Shown: positions 48,301 to 59,400 of the stretch, piece by piece | Layout of the letters: each line of letters opens with the position of its first letter | Position numbering within the stretch: the stretch's first letter is position 1 | Origin: Puffinus mauretanicus | Taxonomy: Eukaryota > Chordata > Aves > Procellariiformes > Procellariidae | NCBI GenBank assembly: GCA_023333565.1 | Contig: JAJKFH010003260.1 | Coordinates: 62,001-126,000 of the forward strand | Length of the DNA: 64,000 bases | Reading direction: 5' to 3' | The notes under the pieces: model-generated | Seen by the model: the letters and a program-made list of their open reading frames with translations, nothing else | Database searches by the model: none | Told to the model about the DNA's origin: nothing | Made by a program: the position numbers and the translations under genes

Positions 48301-51300
48301 GAAAACATCATTATATAGCAGTGTAATTTCATAGCATAATTTTTCACTATCTTTACTGTGAAAAATAAAATTACACCCCCTCCCCAGAATCTCAGAACCT
48401 GCCTCTTGGGACAAACTGATTACATACATTGCCTCATCTGATGGCCATTCTGAATATGCTCAAAAGCATATTAATAAAAGGAAGGCAATGACGCAGATGT
48501 AAACCCGCATAAAACATTGCAAGTCTACTCATGCACTACAAAAAACTCTCTCATTCCTTTCTCCTCAGCAATGGGTGCCGCTCTAAGAGGCTACGAGCGC
48601 TCTGCTGTTCACAGAAAACAGACTAGCAACAGATAGCAATACTGTACCATTTCAATTTCAAGCCTCCAGCGAGCCCTAGATCTTTTATCAATGATTACCC
48701 CATCAGCTGGTGGCTACTTCTGAAATAAAAACAAATGGAACTGCTCTTTCCCTTCTTATTCGTCCATTTCTCTCTATGCTCTCTTGCTGCCACTGCCTCT
48801 CCTTCCTCCTTTACCACTGAAAACTCATGCCTATCTCCAGTGCTGCTCAAGAGGCAGTGCGAACACTGAGCGGCAGGAGTATGAGAGAAGTCCGTCAACC
48901 AGTTGCCATACCACTTCAACCTCTCTCCTCTATTATTCCTCTTTTTCCTGACATAACTGCACACTAGAAGCCTACTGGTTGAAATGGGCCTTAACTGTCT
49001 GAAACCTGAATGTCACCAAGCCCTTCTTTAATACCTACTTTTGTTACAACCTAAATGGCAACAAAAAAAATTGTGATTCAACCGACATTAGTCAGCCAGA
49101 GTAGACCAATACTCTGGAGAAATAACAGACTACATGTACAAACACATAGCATAGAAACTAATTAAATTGTCTGTTTCATAATGGTAACCTGTACTTTCTC
49201 TTATAACGACCAGAGTGAAGCCAAATGTCATCAAGAGCCTTTTTCATATAGTGCTTGCAGATAAGTCAGTGCCAAGTCACTCGGGCTCACTCTGCCATTC
49301 TTACTCAAAGTGCCCCAAGAAACCTACAATAGCCACCCAGACAGCATCCTCAGCTCACCTGTCCAATTAAATAACCTGTCAGCAAGGGCTTTCACATCTG
49401 GATTTAACAAGGCATCAAACTCCTACATTTGCCATTCCAGAGACGGAAGAAAAACACAAACTCAACATGCCCACCTCATTATTCTATGTACACACAGCAC
49501 TGGCTATGCTGTAGCTATTCTACACAGGGACACATGAGCAAGCGATCTTTTCCAGCCAAGTTAAAACATTGCAGAGATGTAACATCCAGATGTCAGGCAC
49601 ATTTGTTTTGCCTTCATGTTTTTCTTACCAGTGTAGATAAATAGTCCTTTGGTAATTCAGACGTAGCCTCAGCATGCATTGTGAAATCACCAGAATCCGA
49701 GAAAGGCGTAAGTGGCCTTATCTTTAATATGTCACCTTTCTGCGATCTTTGACCCCAGGAGCTCATACAAACAAGTGCTTCAACAGCTTCAATGTCGTTC
49801 TGCTCCAAGGTGCTGCAGGTAGACCTTTCGCTGTCATGACGCTGCCTTTCACGGATAGACTCATAGATGTCCACAATGTCAACCTAAATGTAATCGGATT
49901 ACTGGCTATTAGGACAAGTCAGAATACAAAGCCGACACCACCCACATACTGTCTGCTCACGATGAAGGTCATCTCAAACAGATCCCAAGCCCTTGGCAAG
50001 ACTTTTACCAACCAGCTCAACTCTTACCCTCCCCCCACCAGCTCATCTCCCCACCCCTGTTACTCTTCAAAAAAAAAAAAGTGCGATTTGCAGGAAAGGA
50101 CTGTGTGTAGCTCACGTTTCCAGAGTTACTTTCCTGGATTACACTGCTCTGAATAAACACATCCCATGCCTGCATACAAGCAAAAAGAGGAAAAAAACCC
50201 TGATTTCCAGCATTGTTTAGACAAGGCTGTTTCCTGGACCCAAAAGACAACTGCTGTTCAGCACTAATCTCATTCTGGTAACATTTAGAAGACAAATTTC
50301 AGCTGACAGTAAGATGCTTTAAGGTATGATCACTGATTCAGAGTACCACACCTTGCAAAAGCATTTTAATCTTATTTTTACTAAAAGGGAAGCCAGGGTG
50401 GGGGGAAGGAGGGATAATAATCTTCAAAGTGCAGTGGGAATTAGTTGCACTGTACTTCAGAAAGATACGATACTACATAGGTGCTAGGTATCCGAACACG
50501 CACTATGAGTAACATGAAGACAAATGTAATCATATTGATTTGTTTCCAGTTGCAAGCATCACAGAAAATTTGGGTATGCAGGGAAAACACTTGACTTCTC
50601 TGCGAAAGGATACCCAAACTTCATAAAGCTCTCTCAGTGCTTGGCACTGACTCTAAAAGCTGCTTTGCGCTGTTGGTTTACTGCTCATGTGCTACCTCAG
50701 TCTCAAGTAGGTGTCCGAACTCTTCCAGTCTGTAGGCCACACCAACTAACTGTGAAGACTGAGATTCAGAAGCATGGACCAAGATTCTTGAGTCTCATGC
50801 TATTACACGGCGTGCTTATATACTGCAGCAAAAGGGTTTTAACTAAAAAAGCACCACCACACCGTTAGCATGGCCTAAAGCCCTAGAGGGAACTATACTT
50901 GCTGGGTGACGTCACTTACACGCCCAACTCAATGAGTTTTGTTACTAAGTAATGTGGAATGATCCTGGCTCAACAGTGTCACAAAGATGCAAAGCTATGT
51001 GACATTGTCTCCACTACAGGGATGTGCATGGCAAACATGTTAAACAAAACGGATCCAAAATGCCAGTACTGGACTCATAGAGGACTTTCACCTAAAACAA
51101 GAGGTACCATGCATGGAGATGTCAAGGCTGGGGGCAGGAAGGGGTTAAAGCACTCTAAAACAGGGATCCAAGCTACTAACTGCCCTGAGAGAGACTTCTA
51201 AGAATTTCCACTGAAAACAATGACAATGGGAACGAGGGCAAAAAACGATGTCGCCTGCAAGCCTGGACCTAGACCGCCTGTCAAACAGGAGCCACACCAG

Positions 51301-52205
51301 GCGAGGCTCTGAGCAGCCAGAAAGCCGGTGAGTGTTCCTCAAAGGGTGATCGCTGGCAACCAAGCCAGCAGATTTTTTTTTTTCCAACCCTACGCTTCAG
51401 GAGAGCAGCTTTCCCTAAAGAAACACGAAAAAATATTCCCCGCTTCAAAAAAAAAACAACCCTAAAAAAGCCCTTTCTCAAGGCGAGCGCTGCAGCCCAG
51501 GCTCTCCCGCTGCCAGGGAAATGGCTAACCGCGCCCGGCCGCCTGTCCTCACATCACCCCGCCGGCTGCCGGGGCCCTACGTGCGCGGGCAGCTGGCAGG
51601 CGGGCGGGGACGGTGCGGGCAGCGCGGGCCCCCCACCGCCGGGCAGCGCCTCTTCCCGCGGGGCCGCGCCACCCCCGCCCGCTCCCCGCTTCACGGCGGT
51701 GCCCCCGGCCAGGCGGCGCCGCTGAGGGGCGGATGGCGGGAAGGGAAGGAGGAGGAGGAGGGCAGCTCCCGCCCTGCCACCGCCCCCACACGGCCGCTGC
51801 GGGAGGGCCACCGCCCACCCACCCCCCCCGCAGGTGACCGGGGCAACACCCGCCCCCGAGGGTTCTGCCCTGGCACGACCGTCCCCCCGGGGCACCGACC
51901 GACCACCCCCAGCGGCGGGTAACGGTCTCAACCGACCACCCCACTGCCGGGTGAGTAACGGTCTCAACCGACCACCCCTCCCGGGGGGAGTAACGACCCC
52001 GAGGGGCCGCCGCCCCGCTGAGGCGATAACGGTCCCCGCGCCCTGCCCGCCGCCCCGCCACAGAGCACGTGCCCGGGCCGGACCGGCGCCGGCTGCCCCC
52101 GGCTCGGAGGGCGCCCACCGCCCCCTCCCGCCTGCCTGCTCCCGCCGCCCACCCGGTGCTTACCGCGGACGCATCTCCCATCTCCGAGCAGGGCGAGCCG
52201 TGCAT
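45065..52205 (-). CDS. KLF11: Krueppel-like factor 11, four coding exons (52205-52164, 49883-49629, 48290-47297, 45369-45065)
   Basis: KLF11 (TIEG2) is a nuclear SP/KLF factor induced by TGF-beta. It binds GC and CACCC boxes and represses transcription through SIN3A-HDAC. The exons total 42 + 255 + 994 + 305 bases, or 531 codons plus stop (human 512). Phases agree throughout (0, 0, then a split Gly). Residues 45-57 ([13 protein letters not shown]) are the SIN3-interacting helix, and ATSVIRHTG (179-187) is a conserved TIEG block. Three C2H2 fingers follow: Cys407/412-His425/429, Cys437/442-His455/459 and Cys467/470-His483/487. Their helix positions [14 protein letters not shown] and RSDHLTK are the usual KLF base contacts. 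WGQRSQKGD with IRPLTP marks KLF11 rather than KLF10. The gene converges on CYS1, as in human. The last 20 residues differ in sequence and length from mammals. Confidence 0.97.
45370..47296 (-). other. KLF11 intron 3 (1.9 kb)
   Basis: The donor GTGTGT is at 47296. The intron separates the codons for finger 1 from fingers 2-3, a common intron position in KLF/TIEG genes. An (AC)n microsatellite lies at 47023-47039. No other gene is seen. Confidence 0.9.
47023..47039. repeat. (AC)n microsatellite
   Basis: Eight and a half AC units inside KLF11 intron 3. Confidence 0.92.
47297..48290 (-). CDS. KLF11: KLF11 coding exon 3 (repression region and zinc finger 1)
   Basis: The acceptor is TTTTCTTTTTTGCAG with the exon starting at 48290 ([10 protein letters not shown], matching the TPP-SP block of TIEG proteins). 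It encodes residues 100-430 and the first base of residue 431. The middle is Pro/Ser/Thr/Gln-rich and diverged. Conserved islands include [55 protein letters not shown] and [15 protein letters not shown]. Finger 1 lies at the 3' end. Confidence 0.96.
48291..49628 (-). other. KLF11 intron 2 (1.3 kb)
   Basis: The donor GTAAGA is at 49628. No repeats or other genes recognised. Confidence 0.9.
49629..49883 (-). CDS. KLF11: KLF11 coding exon 2 (SIN3-interacting domain)
   Basis: The acceptor is CGATTACATTTAG with the exon starting at 49883 in phase 0. It encodes [19 protein letters not shown], the SID helix and the RIRPLTP-like block [14 protein letters not shown], ending LSTL. It aligns almost without gaps with the N-terminal region of human KLF11. 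Confidence 0.96.
49884..52163 (-). other. KLF11 intron 1 (2.3 kb)
   Basis: The donor GTAAGC is at 52163. The 5' part lies in the CpG island and contains a three-unit tandem repeat. The rest (49.9-51.4 kb) is AT-richer and has nothing recognised. Confidence 0.88.
51898..51998. repeat. Three-unit tandem repeat (33-36 bp) in KLF11 intron 1
   Basis: Units begin ACCGACCACCCC at 51898, 51931 and 51967. The first two carry TAACGGTCTCA, at 51920 and 51956; the third has TAACGACC. A further TAACGGTCC lies at 52027. TAACGG fits the MYB consensus. The repeat starts 165 bases inside the intron. Confidence 0.75.
52164..52205 (-). CDS. KLF11: KLF11 coding exon 1 (42 bp)
   Basis: The exon encodes [14 protein letters not shown]: 14 codons, the same number as the human first coding exon, starting Met-His in both and ending in Ala before VDI. 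The start codon context GCGCCATGC has a purine at -3. The donor GTAAGC follows directly. The body of the peptide is diverged, so length, phase and position carry the call. Confidence 0.88.
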
Positions 52206-52441
52206 GGCGCGGCTCCGGCGGGCGGCGGCGGTGTGACCGGGGAGCGGCAGCAGCAGCAGCCGCAGGAGCAGCCGCGCGCGCACACAGCAGCAGCCGGCGC
52301 CGCCTCCTCCCCTCCCCTTCCCCCGCCCGCCGGCAGCCGAGCGGCCCGCGCGCCGGGGGAAGCGCTCCGATCGCTCCCTGCGCCAGACAGCGCGGGCGGG
52401 GCGTGGGGGGGGCGGTAGGGAAAGGGGGGGCCGGCTCCTCG

Positions 52442-52477
52442 CCAATCACCGCCCGCCGCCGCCCGCGCCCGGCCAAT
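52442..52477 (-). promoter_or_regulatory. Paired NF-Y (CCAAT) sites, 31 bp apart, KLF11 promoter
   Basis: CCAAT occurs on the + strand at 52442-52446 (GCCAATCACC) and 52473-52477 (GGCCAATGAG), so both read as ATTGG on the KLF11 sense strand. They lie about 240-270 bases upstream of the start codon. A spacing near three helical turns and the flanking bases fit NF-Y. The transcription start is probably 50-90 bases downstream, around 52360-52400 (inference). Confidence 0.6.
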
Positions 52478-53130
52478 GAGCGGCGGCGGCCGGCGTGATC
52501 GCGGCGTGCCGCGGGGCTGCCGGCAGGAAGGGCGGCGCGTGGGCACGTTCGGCGGCGGCCCAGCCGGCGGCGGGCGGGAAGGCAGGGAGGGGGCGGGGCC
52601 GAGCCATGGGAGGGGGAGCGCGCGCTGGAAACTGGGGGAAAGGTCGGGCGGGGGCGGGGCGGCGGCCGGGAATGCCCGTGCGCGCGGGGGTGTGGCGGGG
52701 CGGGGCGGGGCGCGGGGGCGCGGCTCCTCCCCCCCGCGGTGCGTGCGGCGCGGCACGCAGGCACCCTTCCCCCCCCCCCGGCCCCGCGCCCCTCAGGGCG
52801 GCGGGGCCCGGCCCGGCGCTGGGGCGGGCTCTGGGGGAAGGATCCCGTTTCCCGCAGACTCCCACACGCCTTCGGTTCGTCCGTCTTGTTCGGGAGGTCC
52901 CGCCCGCGGCGTGTGGCGGGGAAGGGCCGGGCCCGCCTGGCCGCGGCAGGGCTCTGCCGGCGGGGTCGGCCGGAGGATCCGGCCTTAAAAGTGCTCCTGC
53001 CCCAGAAGACACCAAGGGCCGTGAGCGCGTGGCGGCTCTGGCCCGGGCCGGTGGCGCGGCCCTCGCGCGGCTGTGAGCCCGCGGGCCACGCACGGCCAGG
53101 GCAGGCCTCCCGCGCCCGCCTGGCGGGCCT

Positions 53131-56100
53131 CCCCTAAAAAGTCTTCAAACCACAACATACTTTTTTAAAAAAAAGTGTATTACTTGTTTTTTCAGCTTCC
53201 AGTCCCTTGTTTTTTTCATGGAAGCTGAAGCATATCGGCCACCCGGCTCCCAGCAGGGTTTGTGGTTTCACCAGGCGACACCGAATCCCGGTGGCGGCAG
53301 CCCCGTGCCCGTGGTCCCGCCGAGGGCTGCTGGGCTCCCGCGGAGCCTGGGAAGGGCAGAGCTGGGCCCCGAGCCTCCGGCGGCCGTGTGCCGAGCGAGC
53401 GCTTTCCCAGCCCGGCCCCCGCTGGGTGCCTTGCTGCCGGCTGCAGACGGTGACAAGCATTTTTTCCTGCTGGATTATCTCTACTTTTCCCTTCCTCGGT
53501 TTCTCAAGATGTGACATCCTCCTTGTCGATGCGGAGGACAGGAGAGGGGTCATCTTGAATCTTTCAATCTCCTTATGCTGCCAGCTTCACTTGACCACTG
53601 GGGCTCATTTTTTCCATTACATCTTTTCTGAATCCTGGTCCTTCTCTGCTGTCCACGTAGTTTCTAAAGCTTCACCATACTGTGCTCATCTCCGGTCTCC
53701 ATCACTGCACATTTCATGTACTTCAGCATCCCCAGTGCCACTACTTCCAGCCCATCAAATGCCAAGTTAAAGTGATCTCCCTGGCCCGTCCATCTGGGCA
53801 TTCCCCTTGCCTCTTCGCACCTCTCCTTGGTGCCTCCCATATTTAACCTAAGCTCTCTGTTTTTTTCCCATTGCCAGGCCTCCCACCATCATCTCCCCTG
53901 CAGGGGGTCCCACAGGGACTGCGGCAGCCGGTGCAGCTACAAGCCCTTCACCCAAGAAGGTCCCACGGGGTTTTCTGCATGCTGTTGTTCCTGCCTGCAT
54001 CTTGCAACCTGCAAGCTTGTGCCGCTGCCCGGCATCTCGTGCTGTACTTGAGTTGCAAGCGGCTTTCTATTTGTGTGGTACCAGCAGTGGTACCAGCAGT
54101 GCCAGAGCCAGAGCCTGCATGGCAGCACCCCACGCCTTATGATAGTAAGAAAAATGCTGATAATTCAAACTGCAAATCCAGCTGCAACATTAGCTATGTT
54201 CACAAAAGGAAATCAGGGAATGAAACAAATTCAGGGAAAATGCTGTCAGTGACTAAAAAGCACAATGGGAGGTAGCACAGTGGGGGCACGGGGTATGTGC
54301 CTCTCCTATAAACCACTAGCTGTTCCTTGCAAGACCAGAGCCACTCATACCGTCCCATTTCAAGGGAAGCCGTTAGGGAATTGTAAAACTAGGAAAATAC
54401 TGTGCCGTTCTATTTTGTATTTTCTCCAGTTCCGCTGTAGTTGAGAAACAATTGTATGTGTCTCTTTGCTGCTTGTTGAAACACATGCAGTTTCTGCTTA
54501 AAGCGCTTATGCGCACAGCCTTACTCATTTACAGCGCAGATTTTTAATTGAGTAATAGCATCTGAAGGCAGCACAGCAACCTCGCCAGTGAAGAAGCGGT
54601 CGCAGGGAAGCAGAGTGGATCACTTCTCCTCCCCACTCCCAGCAGGATGTTTTCCCATGTCACGTACTGCAGACTGTGCCTACGTGTTCTGAATCCCCAG
54701 GTGGAAATTGCTGGACCGGGGGTCCTTGCTACAGCGTACGGACGCAAGACCAGTTAAAAGCAGTGATGTTACTCGTCTGTACTCTGACTTGCACCATAGG
54801 GAAAATGTGTTTGATTATGTTCCCTTTGCTGAGCAAAAAATGGCATCTAAGGTTTTTAATATGATCCTCAGAGCTCTTACCAAAATCACCTGGTCTGCCT
54901 TGTTCTGCTGCTGCCAGCTAAGTCAGTGTTAGATGAGGAAAGAGCATCTTCTTCATCCTCGCATCGGATGTCAGCGGCAGAGCACGGGTCTGAACCCCAT
55001 GGAGCCCCAGCCCCCAGCCCTAACAGCCTAGAGCTTCTCCTCCTCTCCCCCTCTTACTTCTCCCCCCTTTCTCTTGCCTTTCCCCAGGCTGCACTAAGGT
55101 GAGTATTACTGCAGTTAATATTATCTCGCTTCTCTGTACTTCTGCCTACACCCACCGACTTCCTTGTGGGTTTCAACCAGCAGCACAGCTTCCTGAGTAA
55201 CGTATGAGCGTGCTCATCGGGATGATCCAGGCTGGCTGTGGTTTCCCTCCTGAAGCTAGTAACCTAGAAGAGGGCCCAAATGTCCCCAATACTCCTTTCC
55301 AAAGAGCTCGGAGGAGCCTACCTGTGTCAGTGGCTGCAGGATGCCGGTGCCCCTGCCCTCCTGGCTGAGGCAGGGCAGCCCCCAGCCCTGCAGAGCCATC
55401 CTCCGCCAGCCTGCCCCTGCAGTGCTGCTGCTGCTGCTCCGGTATCCTCCGGATCTGGCTCTCCGAGTGCCATTTGGTTTTATAAAGGCCTATTTAACTC
55501 AGGCTGTTGGCAAACACTTCAGAGAAAAGCTTTCTTTGTCAAAGATAGACCATGTCTTTGTTCCAATGTAGGAATGAGCAGATGTAAGTCGGCGGAGGGT
55601 TGAGAAGGCTCCGCTTGGGCTATCTTATCCTTTCGGCTGGGAAGACAAGAAAAGAATCAAACATTGCGTGCGAGTAGGAGGGAAAATATTTAATACTGTA
55701 GACTGAAAACAACAAAAGGGCACACAGGCAGCTCTCCCCCATTCCCTTTTTGCAGATAATTATACACTAAATGATTCAAAAGAGACTAGAGGAAGACTAT
55801 TATGGGCTCAGACAGTTTTCCTAATGTTTACCAGCAGTTAAAAATAGACCAAAGCAGTTGTCTTGGGTGCAGCTTTCGAGTTAGTGCAATTTGGCAGCAG
55901 CATCTGATCTGGCTGACTACAGCAGCAGGCTACTGTAGCAAATGCATATAGCCTAGCAAATGGGACGGGACTAAATAAATATAGATAATTACAATCAGAG
56001 CTCCCATACAGGAGATGTGAGAAGATGCATCACAAGAAGTGAAAGACTGCGATGCACGTGCAGGATGCGTCTCTCCATCCACTCTCCTTCCTCTGCTGCG

Positions 56101-56377
56101 CACTTGAAGGATGGAGCAGCCGGAGCTGCCGCAGCCCCGGATTGCCCCGAAACACGCTTGCTGGGCTGACAGCAGCAGCCAGAGGAGAAACTCCCCACCA
56201 CGGAGCAAATGAAGCAGCTCTGCCAGGTGGTGCCTGACACCAGCTGATGGAAACGGCTGCAGCAGTCCCCGGCCAAGGGCAGGAGAAGGGTCAGGGGGAT
56301 TCACCCACAGGGTGAACGCACCGACCTCTGGGAATCGCAGAGTTATGGAAGGGATTTATGGTCACAGAGTTATATAT
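53131..56377. other. Intergenic stretch, nothing recognised
   Basis: Sequence upstream of KLF11. It is GC-rich up to about 53450, then mixed. Frames such as 53207-53770 (+) do not match known proteins. GRHL1, the expected next gene, is not visible. Confidence 0.55.
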
Positions 56378-56486
56378 GGGATATACATGAAGAGTAGAGG
56401 GGGAAAGGGATGTAAGGGATATCCATGAAGAATAGAGGGGGAAAGGGATACAAGGGATATCCATGAAGAACAGAGCAGTGGAAAGG
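56378..56486. repeat. 38-bp minisatellite, about 2.8 copies
   Basis: Units start GGGATATMCATGAAGAA at 56378, 56416 and 56454. The first two are full 38-bp units and the third diverges after about 22 bases. They differ by a few substitutions. Confidence 0.92.
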
Positions 56487-59400
56487 AAAAGAAAGAGAAG
56501 GAAAAAAAAAGCAGACAGACCAACAAGGAATATTTCTCACTAGAATGATTTCTGAATGCAAAAGCAATGATAAATCCAGGGGACTTTGGCCCCAGCTGAC
56601 AGCGAGAGTCTGTGTGAGTGATGTTTTGATGGATCGCCTCTTTCCTAGCGAGCAAACGGGTGCAGCCGTACAGACCATCCGGTCTTTGGCTGCTCTCGCG
56701 CCTGTCGCTGTGCCCAGCGGCACCGCGGAGCTGACGGGACGCGCTCCCAATGTGTCGACAGAGGCGAGCGCGGTGCTAGACAGCGCCTAGGAGGGAAGGG
56801 GAGTGCAAACGTGCAGTCCCTCCGCAGTGTCACGCTGCATGTGGGCCAGCTGCCGAAGGGGAGATCTCATTTATCGCTGCGGGCTATTGAATAGCACAGC
56901 AAATCCCCCCGCCGCTGGGCGAGGAGCCCCAGCCCTCCCCGGCAAACTGCGTACGTGTCTGCCAGCAGGGACAGGCTGTGACACAGCAGCCTTTCCCCAA
57001 AGGAAGGACGAAAAACACGGTCCTTGCGTGCCGTCCCCAACTGGTGTGAGTCGAAAGTCGACTTCTTCCTCACCTGCATCTTTCGTATTCACTTTCAGAA
57101 ACAGATTGAGCTTTCAGTACGTGGATAAGCGTCCAAGGAGCAGGTAAGGAGCCAGCACGGCATAAGAAAACATAGCTAGGTTACAGCAAAAGGAAAGGGT
57201 TTAAGAGAAGAGTCACGCAGACTGCTTCCCACTTTATTTTGGACCCTGGGTGCTTATAGAATAAACGCACGCTGCCAATTTTTTTTTTCTCCACTCCCAA
57301 AAACATGTTTCTACCTGAAAAAATACCGACTGCATCAAACGCTTCCTGAGACCTGGCAGTACTACAGAGGGAAATCACCATTCAACCAGATTTTTTCTGA
57401 GTATGTCAACCATAATGTTTACTGAATTAAAAAAAAAACAATCCACAAATATTGATTACAGGTGAGGACAGTCCAGAGATCCACCGTAACAGAAATAATA
57501 AAGTGACAGTAATAAGTATGACACACTAGTGCACCATCTGCTTGCTCGAGTGCACCATCTGGTTTTTCTACTGCTGCTATTCGTGCCCTGATCTTATTTT
57601 AGTGGCACCAGAAGATGGATTCAAATACCAGCAAAAATAAAAATGACATGGTATTTATTTATTGTTCTGCTTAAGTGGATGTCTTCATCATTTTCACCAT
57701 TCTCTTGACCTCAATATTACTGTTAGCTAAACCCACGCGTATTTTCTGACACACAGTATATTAAAGCATTAGCAATGCTGACAGATGTTCCCCTCTTTTG
57801 GTCATCTCACAACTTGCTCAGGCAGGTATCAAGCCTATGTGCAAACACGTGTTTCATCCTGAATCATCTTTCACATTTTATTAACTCCTAAGTGTTTTCA
57901 TGCAGCACTCGGATGCTGGGAAGATGTCCTGTGTGACCAGAGACCAACTTCTGGACCATCGGACATGGTTCACACTCACAGCTGCAGGCGACTGGTACTG
58001 CAGACTTTCAGCGGGCAGGAGCGGCCTCGCGCACGGAGTTTGCAACGGTGTCCTCGCAGGCAGAGAGAAGGTCCTCCAGTACCAACGCTGCCATCTCCTC
58101 TAGGACATTGTCCACATTGACCTGGGTACCTGTACAGCACCGAGCACAGCACGGTGCCAAGCCCAGGGGAGGTCTGTGGGTGGGGGGATTTGCTGGTGGC
58201 AGGTGTCCAGTTGTCCCATCAAATGTCTTCAGTTATCTCTTCACTGGCTCTCGGCCAAGGTCCATGTATGGTCAGAAAAGATGGTCGATGTGGTCTTCCC
58301 ACACGGCCGCAGTGGGCAGCTCACCAAGGGTGTTTTGACTCCAAATGGGGTTTGTTTAAGATCCCAGCACTTTCCTCCATTCCTCTCACTGCTTCTGGAT
58401 TACCTGGCTGATATCAGAGGGGCTTTCTGCATGGCTCAGATGGACAACTTCCGTCCCCCGTCATGTTTGGTAACTTGAGGCAACACTACTGAGCATCTTC
58501 AAAGGCTTCCCCCAACACCTCTTTCTGGGAATGGGCCCTTCTTACCTGCCTGGGAAGGGCCCTGACATCCCAGACCTGGTTGCCCGATGAAAAGTTACTG
58601 CCTCTTGGATCACATCTCTAAGCAGATCTTAAAATAATTGTCTGTTTTGCTTCTGGCCTAGTACCTTATCTGTATTTTTTCTCCCCCCACCCCGTGGTGA
58701 CTCCTGACCCTGCGCATCCCGGGGAATCCCCACTCACACGTCCCGGGTGCACATCCTCCGTCCTGCAGCCTCCCCTGCTCCGCCCTGGAGCTGCATCTCC
58801 CACCCTGCCCTTCCCCAGCCACACAGAAAGAGCCTCTCCCTCTACCTTCTTGGCCCTCTCCTTGCAAAACGTTAAGAATAAGGAAGATCCACATAAAAAA
58901 ATAACTATCTTGGGTTGCAGTTAATGACCATCACTGAAAATGAGACAGGTGAGGGGGCTGAGGAGGGGCAGGAGACCAGCCAGGGCATACCTGGACAGAA
59001 GTAAGCACAAGAGCTTGTGTGGAGAAGAAGGGGATGGATGAGAGGGCTGCCTTCAAGTGACCAACCTTGGCACCAAACACGAAGTCACGCCTCTACCACC
59101 ACCCTCCTGCACGTGAACATCCTACCAGACACCAAGGCTCGGCCCTGCTTGCCTCCAGACGTTTCCCAGCCAGGACTGAAGAACCTGGCTGTGGGACCAG
59201 GTCCCCCCCACCTCCCCACTCACGGGCGCACAGGCTCTGCAGGAGCAGATGACCAAGAGGCAAAAGCTGACCTGCCCGTGCTCTGCACGCTCAGCTTCGC
59301 TTGCTGCTTCCTATAATATAACATAAATGCCTGAAATAAGGTCTGAGGGAGTGCCGCTGTGAACTTTGCTGTACAAAATCCTCCCCCGACAGCTAGCTGT

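Larger units (their letters stand above)
51500..53130 (-). promoter_or_regulatory. CpG island promoter of KLF11
   Basis: About 1.6 kb of very GC- and CpG-rich DNA spans the 5' end of KLF11. GC boxes (GGGCGG, read on +) occur at 52591-52599, 52646-52662 and 52696-52710. No TATA box is apparent. SP/KLF proteins bind such boxes, so feedback by KLF family members is possible (inference). Many long overlapping frames occur on both strands here because stop codons are rare in GC-rich DNA; none is called. Confidence 0.85.

Noticed and set aside
45065..52205. Identification as KLF10 (TIEG1) instead of KLF11
   Set aside because: The [12 protein letters not shown] block, the fingers' flanks ([15 protein letters not shown]) and the CYS1 neighbour fit KLF11. 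KLF10 has different text at these points.
51549..53093. Very long frames (up to 298 codons) on both strands around the KLF11 promoter
   Set aside because: Arg/Pro/Gly/Ala-only text typical of translated CpG islands. Only the 42-base KLF11 exon 1 fits splice phase and homology.
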